Origin: Legionella longbeachae
GTDB taxonomy: Bacteria > Pseudomonadota > Gammaproteobacteria > Legionellales > Legionellaceae
Direction: 5' to 3'
Length of the DNA: 9,007 bases
NCBI GenBank assembly: GCA_016191305.1
Contig: JACPOX010000133.1
Location: 1-9,007 of the forward strand
Below, in pieces: positions 1 through 6,336 of the stretch (position 1 is its first letter; each line of letters begins with the position of its first letter). The notes under the pieces were generated by a model. That model saw only the letters and a list, made by a program, of their open reading frames with translations, did no database searches and was not told where the DNA came from. The position numbers were made by a program, and so were the translations under genes.

Positions 1-91
1 GGGGAAAGGCATTTTGAAATACCATCCTTAAATCATTTTTATTATAAATCTGATTAAGGCTATTACCGTTTGCCAAAACTCATTGACACTC

Positions 92-226
92 TTAAAGAAT
101 TTTTGAAAGCCCATTTTCAAATAAAAAATCAGCACAAAAAGGCATGTATATTTCACCAAGCATAGTCATGCGTTCTAAATCTTTTCTTCCAACAGGTAGC
201 GAATAGTTTTCTTTATTTGATGTCAT
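92..226 (-). pseudogene. N-terminal stub of a class I SAM-dependent methyltransferase
   Basis: The reverse strand has a 44-codon frame from ATG (224-226) to TAA (92-94). It contains LPVGRKDLERMTMLGEIYMP followed by FLFENGL. This resembles the helical lead-in (LPxGxxDxxRLxxLxEIYxPxxxxFL) that comes just before the glycine-rich SAM-binding loop in many UbiE-like methyltransferases. The frame stops exactly where that loop should begin, so every SAM-binding and catalytic motif is missing. Reading the remaining 91 bases to the window edge in other frames gave no recognisable continuation. I infer a truncated gene rather than a functional small protein. The family match rests on a short, moderately conserved segment. 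Confidence 0.5.
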
Positions 227-340
227 AGTCTATTTTTTCATTGGTGAATAATTAATATTCTCGATTGGCAATAAATTTTTCTTGCTCAGAAAGCTTAGGT
301 AAATAATCGTCTTATGTAAAGAACACTAAATTCTAAGTTC

Positions 341-520
341 ATGGTTGATCATGATATGATCGCGCGATTGACAAAAACGCAAAACAAGTGGTACTCAATT
401 CTTTTGTCCAAAACGGTAGAAAAAATTAAGATTAATGATATTTTTCTTCAATTAGGAGCTGTTAGTGGAGTCTCTCACAAATGGGAATACTGCATAAATC
501 AATGGAATTGCCGTCATTAA
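341..520 (+). CDS. unassigned small ORF, 59 aa
   Basis: An open frame runs from ATG 341 to TAA 518-520, with an in-frame alternative ATG at 356. The product is rich in Lys, Ile and Leu and contains KINDIFLQLGAVSGV near its middle and a Trp-rich tail. I recognise no family. No strong Shine-Dalgarno site precedes either ATG. The flanking DNA is gene-poor, so it could be a fragment of a larger lost gene or simply chance. It lies between the methyltransferase stub and the integrase remnant. Confidence 0.2.
   Translation: MVDHDMIARLTKTQNKWYSILLSKTVEKIKINDIFLQLGAVSGVSHKWEYCINQWNCRH
347..361. repeat. short palindrome GATCAT-GAT-ATGATC
   Basis: There are perfect 6-bp inverted arms with a 3-bp spacer. 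The palindrome overlaps the start of the small ORF. It could be an operator-like half-site pair, but nothing else supports a role. Confidence 0.25.
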
Positions 521-581
521 AACCAAGTTACTGTGGCAAAAACGTGTCATAAAACTGTACCCTTAAAACCAAATACTCTAG

Positions 582-1075
582 TTAAAGAGGACTATGAATA
601 CGTTCTGCCGCGTGCTGTAGATGCTCACTAGAAAGATGTGCGTAACGCAAAACCATTTCGTAATTTGACCATCCCCCAAGTTGTTGAAGCTCATGTAAAG
701 GTGTACCATTTTGTACATGCCAGCTTGCCCAGGTATGACGTAAATCATGCCAACGAAAATTTTCGATCCTTGCTCGATCTAAAGCTTTTCGCCAAGCATG
801 GTTATTACATCGAGTAACTGGTTTCCCATGATAGGTAAAGACATATACTGGATGTTTTCCTTGCTGAGCATCTAAAATAGCAATAGCTGCTTATTCAATG
901 GCAGAGGAATGTCACGTTTTGATTTAGACTCATCAGCATGAATCAGCGCATGCTTTTTAGTTAAATTAATTTCGCTCCATTTCAATTGTGTCACATTGGA
1001 TTCTCGAAGCCCTGTCGCTAATGTAAACGCTGCATGTGATTGATCATACCCCAGTTCTTCTAACGATAAAATCAT
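582..1075 (-). pseudogene. tyrosine recombinase (phage/island integrase), C-terminal catalytic domain, frameshifted
   Basis: The reverse strand carries most of an integrase catalytic domain in two frames. The first part (1075 to about 891) has the box I arginine in ATGLRESNVTQLKW and the beta-hairpin lysine region ESKSKRDIPLPL. It then runs into a stop at 872. Changing frame near 891 restores the rest: AIAILDAQQGKHPVYVF, then FRWHDLRHTWASWHV with the HxxR pair, the LQQLGGWSN segment, and LRYAHLS with the nucleophilic tyrosine, ending at TAA 582-584. A single missing base between the AA at 891-892 and the following GCA explains the break. The N-terminal arm-binding and core-binding domains are absent upstream of 1075. 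All catalytic residues are visible, but the gene cannot make a whole enzyme. It is probably the remnant of the integrase that brought in this accessory region. Confidence 0.85.
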
Positions 1076-1085
1076 TCGTGATGAG

Positions 1086-1159
1086 ATCGTTAATTTAACA
1101 ATCAGATCATAGAGGAAGAATATCCCATGAAAGTATTAGAAAAAAATATCGTTAATTTA
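1086..1159. repeat. 12-bp direct repeat ATCGTTAATTTA flanking the start of the first phosphotransferase gene
   Basis: Identical copies lie at 1086-1097 and 1148-1159, 62 bp apart. The first is upstream of the ATG at 1127 and the second is within codons 8-11. This is about six helical turns, so a regulator binding both sites on one face is conceivable. A chance repeat in A+T-rich DNA is also possible. Confidence 0.35.
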
Positions 1160-1996
1160 TATGGTGATAAAGGGAAACAATGGTTAGCCTCTCTGCCTTC
1201 ACTGGTTGAACAGATGGAAATGGCACATCGATTATCAGGATTGAGCCCCGTTATAAACCTAAGCTACAATTACGTACTGTCTGGTTTCCAAGAGTCCCAG
1301 CCGATTATTTTAAAATTAGGTCTAGATAGTGCTGGATTCAAACGAGAAGTATTAGCACTTAAATCTTTTGCTGGATTTGGTACTGTTAAAGTTTTGCAAG
1401 AAAGTGATGGGATGCTGCTGATTGAACGTGCTGTTTCAGGAATGTCTTTAAAATCCTATTTTCCTAAACAAGATAATAATGCAATTCAAATTACTTGTGA
1501 CTGTTTAAAGAGGCTACATCAAGCCCCAATACCTCGTGCTCATACATTTCCTCAAATTAAAGAATGGCTCATTGCGCTTGATAAAGACCTCAATATACCA
1601 GCTCATTACTTGCATCAAGCAAGACAACTACGAGATAATTTACTTGTGACCTCTTCAGAACCTGTTTTGCTGCATGGGGATTTACATCATGATAATATGC
1701 TGCAAAACGGGGATGGTTGGATTGTAATTGACCCCAAAGGTGTAATTGGCGAACCAGCCTATGAGCTAGCTGCTTTTATCCGTAATCCCATACCCGAATT
1801 GCTTGCACAAAAAAATGCAGCACATATCATTAGCCAACGCATCGCTCGTTTTGCTGCGATCCTTGAATTACCAGAGCAACGAATCCTTGATTGGTGTTTC
1901 GTACAGGCTGTACTTTCCTGGGTGTGGGCTATAGAGGATAGTTGTGATGAAGCATATTTTAAACAATTAACAGAGTTTTTTTGGGAAATTTACTGA
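1127..1996 (+). CDS. aminoglycoside 6-phosphotransferase / hydroxyurea-resistance family kinase (StrB-like)
   Basis: The 289-residue protein is a full-length member of the APH_6_hur family. Known members phosphorylate streptomycin at the 6 position (APH(6), StrB/StrK types) or hydroxyurea, using ATP in the cytoplasm. The Brenner-type catalytic loop is clear at residues 183-190 (HGDLHHDN). The metal-binding aspartate follows at about 202 in VIDPKGVIGEPAYELA, a DPKG signature typical of this family rather than the DFG/DxD of other APHs. An ATP-site lysine is likely K63 in IILKLG. The start is supported by AGAGGA eight bases upstream of ATG. The stop overlaps the next start as TGATG, so the two kinases are probably translationally coupled. 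Substrate cannot be read from sequence; resistance to streptomycin is an inference from the family. Confidence 0.88.
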   Translation: MKVLEKNIVNLYGDKGKQWLASLPSLVEQMEMAHRLSGLSPVINLSYNYVLSGFQESQPIILKLGLDSAGFKREVLALKSFAGFGTVKVLQESDGMLLIERAVSGMSLKSYFPKQDNNAIQITCDCLKRLHQAPIPRAHTFPQIKEWLIALDKDLNIPAHYLHQARQLRDNLLVTSSEPVLLHGDLHHDNMLQNGDGWIVIDPKGVIGEPAYELAAFIRNPIPELLAQKNAAHIISQRIARFAAILELPEQRILDWCFVQAVLSWVWAIEDSCDEAYFKQLTEFFWEIY

Positions 1997-2880
1997 TGAC
2001 CAACCATGATAAAATTCATATAGATGTATTTCTTGTTCAACGCCTAATTGCTATGCAATTTCCAGAGTGGGCTTCTCTCGAGATAAAGCCTGTGGAGCTC
2101 AGCGGATGGGATAATAAGACTTTTCATCTTGGAGAGCACATGACAGTTCGGTTACCAAGTCACGCTGATTATTCAAGTCAAGTGGAAACAGAGCAGTATT
2201 GGCTTCCTAAATTAGCGCCGCAATTACCTTTACTCATTGCTATGCCAATTGCCATGGGTAAACCAGGTCTTGGATATCCCTTGCATTGGTCGATTTATAA
2301 ATGGATTGAAGGCAACACCGCTTCTATTGAACGCATCAAAAACCTACCTCAATTCGCTGTAGCTATTGCAGAATTCTTAAACGCGTTACAACAGTGCGAC
2401 CCTACTGGAGGGCCTTTAGCTGGAGAGCATAACTTTTATCGAGGCGGCACACTTGCAACCTATGATGCAGAAACAAGGGAAGCGATTGCCTCTCTTGACG
2501 ATAAAACCTATGCTGAAGTCACCACTGAGATTTGGAATTTAGCTCTTTCGTCCACTTGGCAAAGTCCCCCAGTATGGGTACATGGTGACATCGCCATTGG
2601 TAATATACTTGTAAATAAAGGTCAGTTAAGCGCCGTTATTGACTTCGGACAACTATGCATCGGCGATCCAGCATGTGATTTAGCAATCGCCTGGACATTA
2701 TTTACTGGAGAAAGCCGGGACGCGTTTCGTGCAACACTAAAGCTCGATAGCGCAACCTGGGCTCGTGGTCGTGGTTGGACACTATGGAAAGCATTATGTT
2801 GGGCATTCCCAGGTGAAAAACGCATAGATTGGCGTGTTGTTGATGAGGTAATTGCCGAACATCGGCGCGAATACAAGTAA
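1996..2880 (+). CDS. APH-fold phosphotransferase (aminoglycoside phosphotransferase family)
   Basis: From ATG 1996 this encodes 294 residues. The ATG shares its A with the TGA stop of the preceding kinase gene; I prefer this coupled start over an in-frame TTG at 1981. The protein has the APH-family (PF01636-like) layout. The N-lobe contains ELSGWDNKTFHLG and the strand MTVRLPS. A hinge region follows near YKWIEG (101-106). The catalytic loop is HGDIAIGN (196-203) and the metal-binding DFG is at 216-218, within VIDFGQLCIGDPACDLA. The N-lobe has Arg (VRLP) where many kinases carry the ATP-binding Lys, as is common in this subgroup. It phosphorylates an unknown small molecule using ATP or GTP. 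It differs from the upstream APH(6)-type enzyme, so this is not a recent tandem duplication. Confidence 0.88.
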   Translation: MTNHDKIHIDVFLVQRLIAMQFPEWASLEIKPVELSGWDNKTFHLGEHMTVRLPSHADYSSQVETEQYWLPKLAPQLPLLIAMPIAMGKPGLGYPLHWSIYKWIEGNTASIERIKNLPQFAVAIAEFLNALQQCDPTGGPLAGEHNFYRGGTLATYDAETREAIASLDDKTYAEVTTEIWNLALSSTWQSPPVWVHGDIAIGNILVNKGQLSAVIDFGQLCIGDPACDLAIAWTLFTGESRDAFRATLKLDSATWARGRGWTLWKALCWAFPGEKRIDWRVVDEVIAEHRREYK

Positions 2881-2899
2881 GAAGATAAATTTTGGATGC

Positions 2900-2927
2900 A
2901 ACTATATCTAACTCCATAGTTTCTTTT
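2900..2927 (+). terminator. weak candidate terminator after the two-kinase operon
   Basis: AACTAT (2900-2905) pairs with ATAGTT (2916-2921) around a 10-base loop, followed by TCTTTT. The stem is only 6 bp and A+T-rich, so termination would be inefficient. It lies just past the second kinase stop. Confidence 0.3.
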
Positions 2928-2973
2928 AAAAGGCGTACATATAAACCCACTACTTGTCTTCGCTATGTACGCC
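2928..2973 (-). terminator. candidate intrinsic terminator closing the seven-gene minus-strand operon
   Basis: On the minus strand, GGCGTACATA (2973-2964) is followed after 22 bases by its perfect complement TATGTACGCC (2941-2932) and then TTTT. The 10-bp stem includes five G-C pairs. The first arm lies inside the last codons of the terminal gene. The long loop and short T-tract make it a moderate candidate. Confidence 0.5.
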
Positions 2974-3246
2974 ATATCCTCCATCAAAAAGTGAACCATC
3001 GGGTAACCGTATTAGCGTATACCAGCACTCATCAGAATTTTTCACCATAATGAAGGCAATGGTTACTTTTTCAATGAATTTTTGATTCCATAGTTTAAAA
3101 AAAGCATAAGCAAATGGTCCACATGGACCAGAGTTAATCGCAGGTTTGTCAAAATTATCACCAGCAATTTTGACGTACTCATAGAGTCTATTCACCTCAT
3201 TAGATAATTCATTGAGTAGTCTTGTAAATAGTGTTACTTTCTGCAT
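2950..3246 (-). CDS. small conserved-looking protein with a GPCGPFAYAFF cysteine motif, unknown function
   Basis: This is a 98-residue soluble protein of no family I can name. The N-terminal half is helical (RLLNELSNEVNRLYEYVK). Residues 38-50 read NSGPCGPFAYAFF, with a Cys at 42 opening what looks like a helix. The C-terminal half looks like beta strands: VTIAFIMV, then ECWYTLIRLPDGSLFDGG. A helix-starting Cys followed by strands resembles the layout of papain-like (NlpC/C39-type) folds. However, a Tyr sits where a catalytic His might be expected in CWYTL, so catalysis is doubtful and this is only inference. It ends abruptly at YGVHSEDK beside the terminator hairpin and may be shortened. Its ATG overlaps the end of the methyltransferase gene by 13 bp, marking it as the last operon member. 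Confidence 0.6.
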   Translation of the reverse strand: MQKVTLFTRLLNELSNEVNRLYEYVKIAGDNFDKPAINSGPCGPFAYAFFKLWNQKFIEKVTIAFIMVKNSDECWYTLIRLPDGSLFDGGYGVHSEDK

Positions 3247-3983
3247 TCATAAACAATTGACTCATCATCGTTATCTGGGGCAGCATCGTGTTCAAAGGCT
3301 TTAATCGTTCGAATATGTTTAAAGCCGCAACCGTTAAGGATTTCAATCAACTCACTTGGCTCATAAATTCGTACCTTTAATTCTTCAATTTCAGTACGAA
3401 TAATGCTGTTGTGATGAATAAGCTCATATTTACCCATAGAGGAACAGACATTGCCTTCAAGTGTTGCACAGGATGAGAGCATAATCATTGTTCCATCAGG
3501 TCGGTTCCATTTTGATCCACGCCAAATGTTAAGCGGTGGTACCGCTTTATGCGTTTCGCCTTCAAATAATAAAACACCATCATCACTTAGATGATCATAA
3601 AACGTTTTTATAGCTGATTTAATTGCTTCTGGATCTATAATCAAGCCGAAGGATCCACTAGGAATAAAAATCAAACTGTATTTTTCCGTCCTTTTTAAAT
3701 CCTCAACAAAACCTTTCCATACTGTTGGTTTAAGATTTCTATCACGAGCTTTAGCATGCAATGCTTCAAGCATGTTGTCACTTGCATCAAAGCCATGGAT
3801 ATTAAATCCTTCTTCAAACAAAGGCAAAAGAAAACGACCCGTACCACACATTGGCTCTAATATTGGTCCAGTTGCATTCAAAGCATAAGCTCGATAAAAA
3901 GCATATGCGTCTGCCTCTGGCTTGGGCTTACTTAAATCATAGACCTCGGTGCAAAGACTAAGGTAGGTATTCAATTTCTTCAT
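3234..3983 (-). CDS. class I SAM-dependent methyltransferase
   Basis: The 249-residue cytoplasmic enzyme has a clear Rossmann-type SAM site. Motif I is ILEPMCGTGRFLLPL (41-55) and the ribose-binding acidic strand is IHGFDASDNML (62-72), with D66 as the expected SAM contact. A post-motif strand follows at YSLIFIPSGSFGLI (102-115). The C-terminal half (GTMIMLSS onwards) forms the substrate-binding strands common in small-molecule methyltransferases. The start codon ATG overlaps the upstream acetyltransferase stop as ATGA, with GGAGA upstream as a Shine-Dalgarno site. Its substrate is not predictable. Its operon neighbours are acetyl- and phosphotransferases, which suggests a role in modifying a small molecule. 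Length and motifs look intact. Confidence 0.85.
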   Translation of the reverse strand: MKKLNTYLSLCTEVYDLSKPKPEADAYAFYRAYALNATGPILEPMCGTGRFLLPLFEEGFNIHGFDASDNMLEALHAKARDRNLKPTVWKGFVEDLKRTEKYSLIFIPSGSFGLIIDPEAIKSAIKTFYDHLSDDGVLLFEGETHKAVPPLNIWRGSKWNRPDGTMIMLSSCATLEGNVCSSMGKYELIHHNSIIRTEIEELKVRIYEPSELIEILNGCGFKHIRTIKAFEHDAAPDNDDESIVYECRK

Positions 3984-4468
3984 TGGTTTTTCTCCAGATA
4001 CAATTTCATCCCTTCATGGCTCGCTTCAAAACCCAATTTCTCATAGAATTTTTTTGCTCTTAAGCGTTTTTTATTGGTTGTTAATTGAATAATTGAGGCG
4101 CCTTTGGATTTCCCATAATTGATTGCAGCATTCATCATCCATTCACCAATTTTTTGACCTCTATAGTGTTCAGAAACTCTTACAGCTTCAATCTGCATTC
4201 GAGTTTGGCCGGTAAAAGTAAGTGAGGGCATGATCGTTAAATGGCATGTCCCAATCATTTCATCGTCGTTTTCTACAATCATCAAGTATTGATTAGGGTC
4301 AATGTCTATCTTTTGGAACGCAGCGATGTAGCGCTGATCTAATGCTGACTGCTTGTTTTCTCGTGTTTTGCCAAGCTCATCTTCAAGCAGAAGAGTCACA
4401 ATCAAAGGTAGATCATTTATATTGGCTTTACGGTGTCTGATGTTTAATGGATCAGATTTATTGCTCAT
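3980..4468 (-). CDS. GNAT family N-acetyltransferase
   Basis: The protein is 162 residues from ATG 4468, which I chose because GGTGGA lies four bases upstream. An in-frame ATG at 4480 would add MVEH. It is a complete single-domain GNAT. Strand beta4 and motif A read RMQIEAVRVSEHYRGQKIG, with the R-G-Q-K-I-G pyrophosphate loop for acetyl-CoA. The helix WMMNAAINYGKSKG follows, then IIQLTTNK and the C-terminal FYEKLGFEASHEGMKLYL typical of motif B. It transfers acetyl from acetyl-CoA to an amine of an unknown substrate. The start overlaps the end of the kinase gene by 11 bp and the end overlaps the methyltransferase start by 4 bp, so it is likely co-translated with both. Confidence 0.87.
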   Translation of the reverse strand: MSNKSDPLNIRHRKANINDLPLIVTLLLEDELGKTRENKQSALDQRYIAAFQKIDIDPNQYLMIVENDDEMIGTCHLTIMPSLTFTGQTRMQIEAVRVSEHYRGQKIGEWMMNAAINYGKSKGASIIQLTTNKKRLRAKKFYEKLGFEASHEGMKLYLEKNQ

Positions 4469-5042
4469 GTGTTCCACCATTGTTATTTTTTAACTTGAAT
4501 GTATATTCTAAAATGTTTGCTGCTGCCTGAACTGCGGACAAGGCGCTGACATCTAATTCCAACAAATTTGGATGGTTTATGTGAATGAGTTGCTCTCTTT
4601 GACGTACGTCTTGAGGATCCACTGATTTCCATCGTATTCTTCTAGAAGGTTCCGTGATACGTCTAAGATTTTCTTCTTCTGAGATGAGTAATTTCACAGG
4701 AATAAAGATTGAGTTGCGCTTTAATGCCATTGTTTCTACTTGTATATAGCAATCCCGATCGCCTTTATTTTCATACAGGCAATTGGTTAAAACATAATTA
4801 TGGTTTTGTTCCATAGCGATGAAATCAAAAACAGCAGTGCGAATGCGTCCTATGGCATCCCATCCAAACTCAGGGATTTTGCTAAAGCCGTCGTAATTCA
4901 GCAATGCAAAAATTGGATTGTTGATGAGTTGATTATCGCAAACAATAAAACCATGTTTCTTCAATTCCTGGCTAATTGTATATTTCCCAGTACCAGGATG
5001 ACCAAACAAGTAGATAATATAGGTACTGTTTTGTTTTATCAT
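4458..5042 (-). CDS. P-loop kinase / AAA-type small-molecule kinase, unknown substrate
   Basis: The 194-residue protein opens with a hydrophobic strand YIIYLF and a Walker A loop GHPGTGKYT (14-22), with K20 as the phosphate-binding lysine. The compact size resembles nucleoside, shikimate or chloramphenicol-phosphotransferase-like kinases rather than ring AAA+ ATPases. So does an arginine-rich lid-like segment near 127-143 (RRITEPSRRIRWKSVD), and a tail of the form LLELDVSALSAVQAAANIL. No canonical Walker B is obvious; NYVLTNCLY may be the equivalent strand. Its ATG overlaps the upstream acetyltransferase stop as ATGA. The reading frame stays open upstream into the displaced acetyltransferase C-terminus, so the ancestral protein may have been a fusion. 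Phosphotransfer to a small molecule is inferred. Confidence 0.75.
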   Translation of the reverse strand: MIKQNSTYIIYLFGHPGTGKYTISQELKKHGFIVCDNQLINNPIFALLNYDGFSKIPEFGWDAIGRIRTAVFDFIAMEQNHNYVLTNCLYENKGDRDCYIQVETMALKRNSIFIPVKLLISEEENLRRITEPSRRIRWKSVDPQDVRQREQLIHINHPNLLELDVSALSAVQAAANILEYTFKLKNNNGGTHEQ

Positions 5043-5539
5043 CCATAGCTCATTTGTATCTGGTTGTAAGCCGATTTTCTTAAAGCCCGCTTTTTCGTAA
5101 GCACGAATTGCCGCAAATTGGATCTTTCAGGATCAACAAAAATATGCGTATATGAAGCCGCATATTGGTTTAAGAATGCTGTAATTGCAGATGCACCAAT
5201 GCCGCGTTTCAAATAATCTGGCTCACCTATCAACACATCAAAAGATCCAAGGCATAGAGGCAAACCTTGAAGTGATTTTGGGCGTGGAAAATCATAAGCA
5301 TCATAGAGTTGAATGTAGCCAATAGGTTTCTCATCAACACAGATAATATAAGGATAGATCGGCTTAGGAATACCATGAACCAACTTATACCCTTTGACAT
5401 AATCTGCATATTTTTTAGAAATCAATTCCTCCGTCCAATTGACATTCTGAACCCACCATGTTTTCACATGCTCTGTTTGAAACCACTTCAGTAATAGCGA
5501 AAAATGTGATTCAGTGAGTTGCGTGAACGTGATCTTCAT
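5039..5539 (-). CDS. AAC(6')-like GNAT acetyltransferase, C-terminus altered by frameshift
   Basis: This 166-residue frame matches the AAC(6')-Ib/Ic-like branch of GNATs. It has HVKTWWVQ and WTEELISKKYADYV near the N-terminus, then PYIICVDEKPIGYIQLYDAYD and the acetyl-CoA loop DVLIGEPDYLKRGIGASAI (101-119, with RGIG). FVDPERSN (134-141) corresponds to the conserved DPxxxN. After N141 the translation loses family character. In the frame one base away the expected tail AAIRAYEKAGFKKIGLQP appears, followed by ELWMIK, so one base is missing around 5115-5119. The annotated product therefore lacks the conserved final strand-helix and is probably damaged unless the lesion is a sequencing error. Family members acetylate the 6' amine of aminoglycosides; activity here is uncertain. 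The ATG lies 3 bp after the regulator stop. Confidence 0.8.
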   Translation of the reverse strand: MKITFTQLTESHFSLLLKWFQTEHVKTWWVQNVNWTEELISKKYADYVKGYKLVHGIPKPIYPYIICVDEKPIGYIQLYDAYDFPRPKSLQGLPLCLGSFDVLIGEPDYLKRGIGASAITAFLNQYAASYTHIFVDPERSNLRQFVLTKKRALRKSAYNQIQMSYG

Positions 5540-5542
5540 AGG

Positions 5543-5755
5543 CTATTTTATCTCTTCTATATAGCGTAACAAGTCCCCAGGTTGACAATTAAGAGCAAAA
5601 CAAATGGCATTTAAAGTTTCTAAACGAATTGCTTTAGCCCTACCATTTTTTAAAATCGATAGATTTTGAATCGTAATTCCAACCTGCTCTGCTAAATCTT
5701 GTAATTTCATTTTACGCCTGGCGAGCATTACATCTAATTCAATTATAATAGACAT
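5543..5755 (-). CDS. small Xre-type HTH regulator (YozG-like)
   Basis: This 70-residue Cro/C1-type DNA-binding protein has one helix-turn-helix, about residues 17-37 (KLQDLAEQVGITIQNLSILK). It is followed by NGRAKAIRLETLNAICFALN and CQPGDLLRYI, the signature of the minimal HTH_26/YozG family. It is cytoplasmic, probably dimeric, and has no sensor domain. It sits directly behind a DUF2975 membrane protein, 10 bp away. This is a widespread two-gene pairing in which the membrane partner may control the regulator. AAGG lies upstream of the ATG. It probably controls its own operon, perhaps through the inverted repeat at 6337-6371; that is inference. Confidence 0.9.
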   Translation of the reverse strand: MSIIIELDVMLARRKMKLQDLAEQVGITIQNLSILKNGRAKAIRLETLNAICFALNCQPGDLLRYIEEIK

Positions 5756-5765
5756 TAAGGCTACC

Positions 5766-6335
5766 TTATACTGTTAGTTCTTGTTCTTCACTCAATTGCT
5801 GTCCCCATTTCATGACTTTCCCCATCATGATCAATATTATTGCAAAACAGATTGCAGTTAAGTTACTCACATCAAACGTAATTGAAATAGTACGTTGACC
5901 AGTTGGATTATTCAGCGTGGCGCACAAAGAGAAGAATACTTGACTTAAGGGTTGCAGTAATAGTGCACTAAGCAAATAAAGAATACCTAATTTTCGATAC
6001 GATTTCGTATTATATAGATTAAATACAACTCCTTTGGAATAATTTTTAGATAAGCGCATCAAAATTAAGGTGCTTATAAACAAAGGAAGCACGCTAATTA
6101 TTGAACCAATAAAACCTAAAAGTCTAGTAAAAGGTGTAAAATGCACAACAACAAGGTCAAAGTTCTGAGTGGCAAAATGAGGTACCCCATACATACCAAA
6201 TAAAAAAGCCCCAACTTGAGTCATTGGCGCAACCCAAGGGATAATAGTGAGTAAAATAAGCAAGACGAAAAGTACGCGCAAAAAATATAACGTCCATTTA
6301 TTAGTGGTAAAAAGTTTTTTGCTATTCTGATTCAT
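5766..6335 (-). CDS. DUF2975 membrane protein, partner of the Xre regulator
   Basis: The 189-residue inner-membrane protein has four predicted helices near residues 15-37, 70-95, 115-138 and 157-175. DUF2975 features include the short cytoplasmic link with the KLGILY segment between helices 2 and 3, the loop with LNNPTG, ISITFDVSNL before helix 4, and the C-terminal LSEEQELTV tail. Proteins of this family occur beside small Xre regulators and are thought to be signal-sensing or regulator-tethering partners; no molecular function is established. It is the first gene of the minus-strand operon, with a candidate promoter 37-64 bp upstream and an inverted repeat between that promoter and the ATG. 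Confidence 0.9.
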   Translation of the reverse strand: MNQNSKKLFTTNKWTLYFLRVLFVLLILLTIIPWVAPMTQVGAFLFGMYGVPHFATQNFDLVVVHFTPFTRLLGFIGSIISVLPLFISTLILMRLSKNYSKGVVFNLYNTKSYRKLGILYLLSALLLQPLSQVFFSLCATLNNPTGQRTISITFDVSNLTAICFAIILIMMGKVMKWGQQLSEEQELTV

Positions 6336-6336
6336 A

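Noticed and set aside
1..581. tRNA gene or att site beside the integrase remnant
   Set aside because: I found no T-loop-like GGTTCRAATCC segment or cloverleaf-like pairing in this stretch.
2622..2999. Minus-strand open frames of 125 and 82 codons
   Set aside because: They lie largely antisense to the second APH gene, whose motifs are unambiguous, and show no family features.
4800..5048. Plus-strand open frame of 82 codons
   Set aside because: It is antisense to the Walker A region of the P-loop kinase, with no recognisable motif.
5100..5125. Programmed ribosomal frameshift in the AAC(6')-like gene
   Set aside because: No canonical slippery heptamer is in frame at TCC AAT TTG, so a mutation or sequence error is the simpler explanation.
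5309..5494. Plus-strand open frame of 61 codons
   Set aside because: It is a shadow of the AAC(6')-like gene on the other strand.
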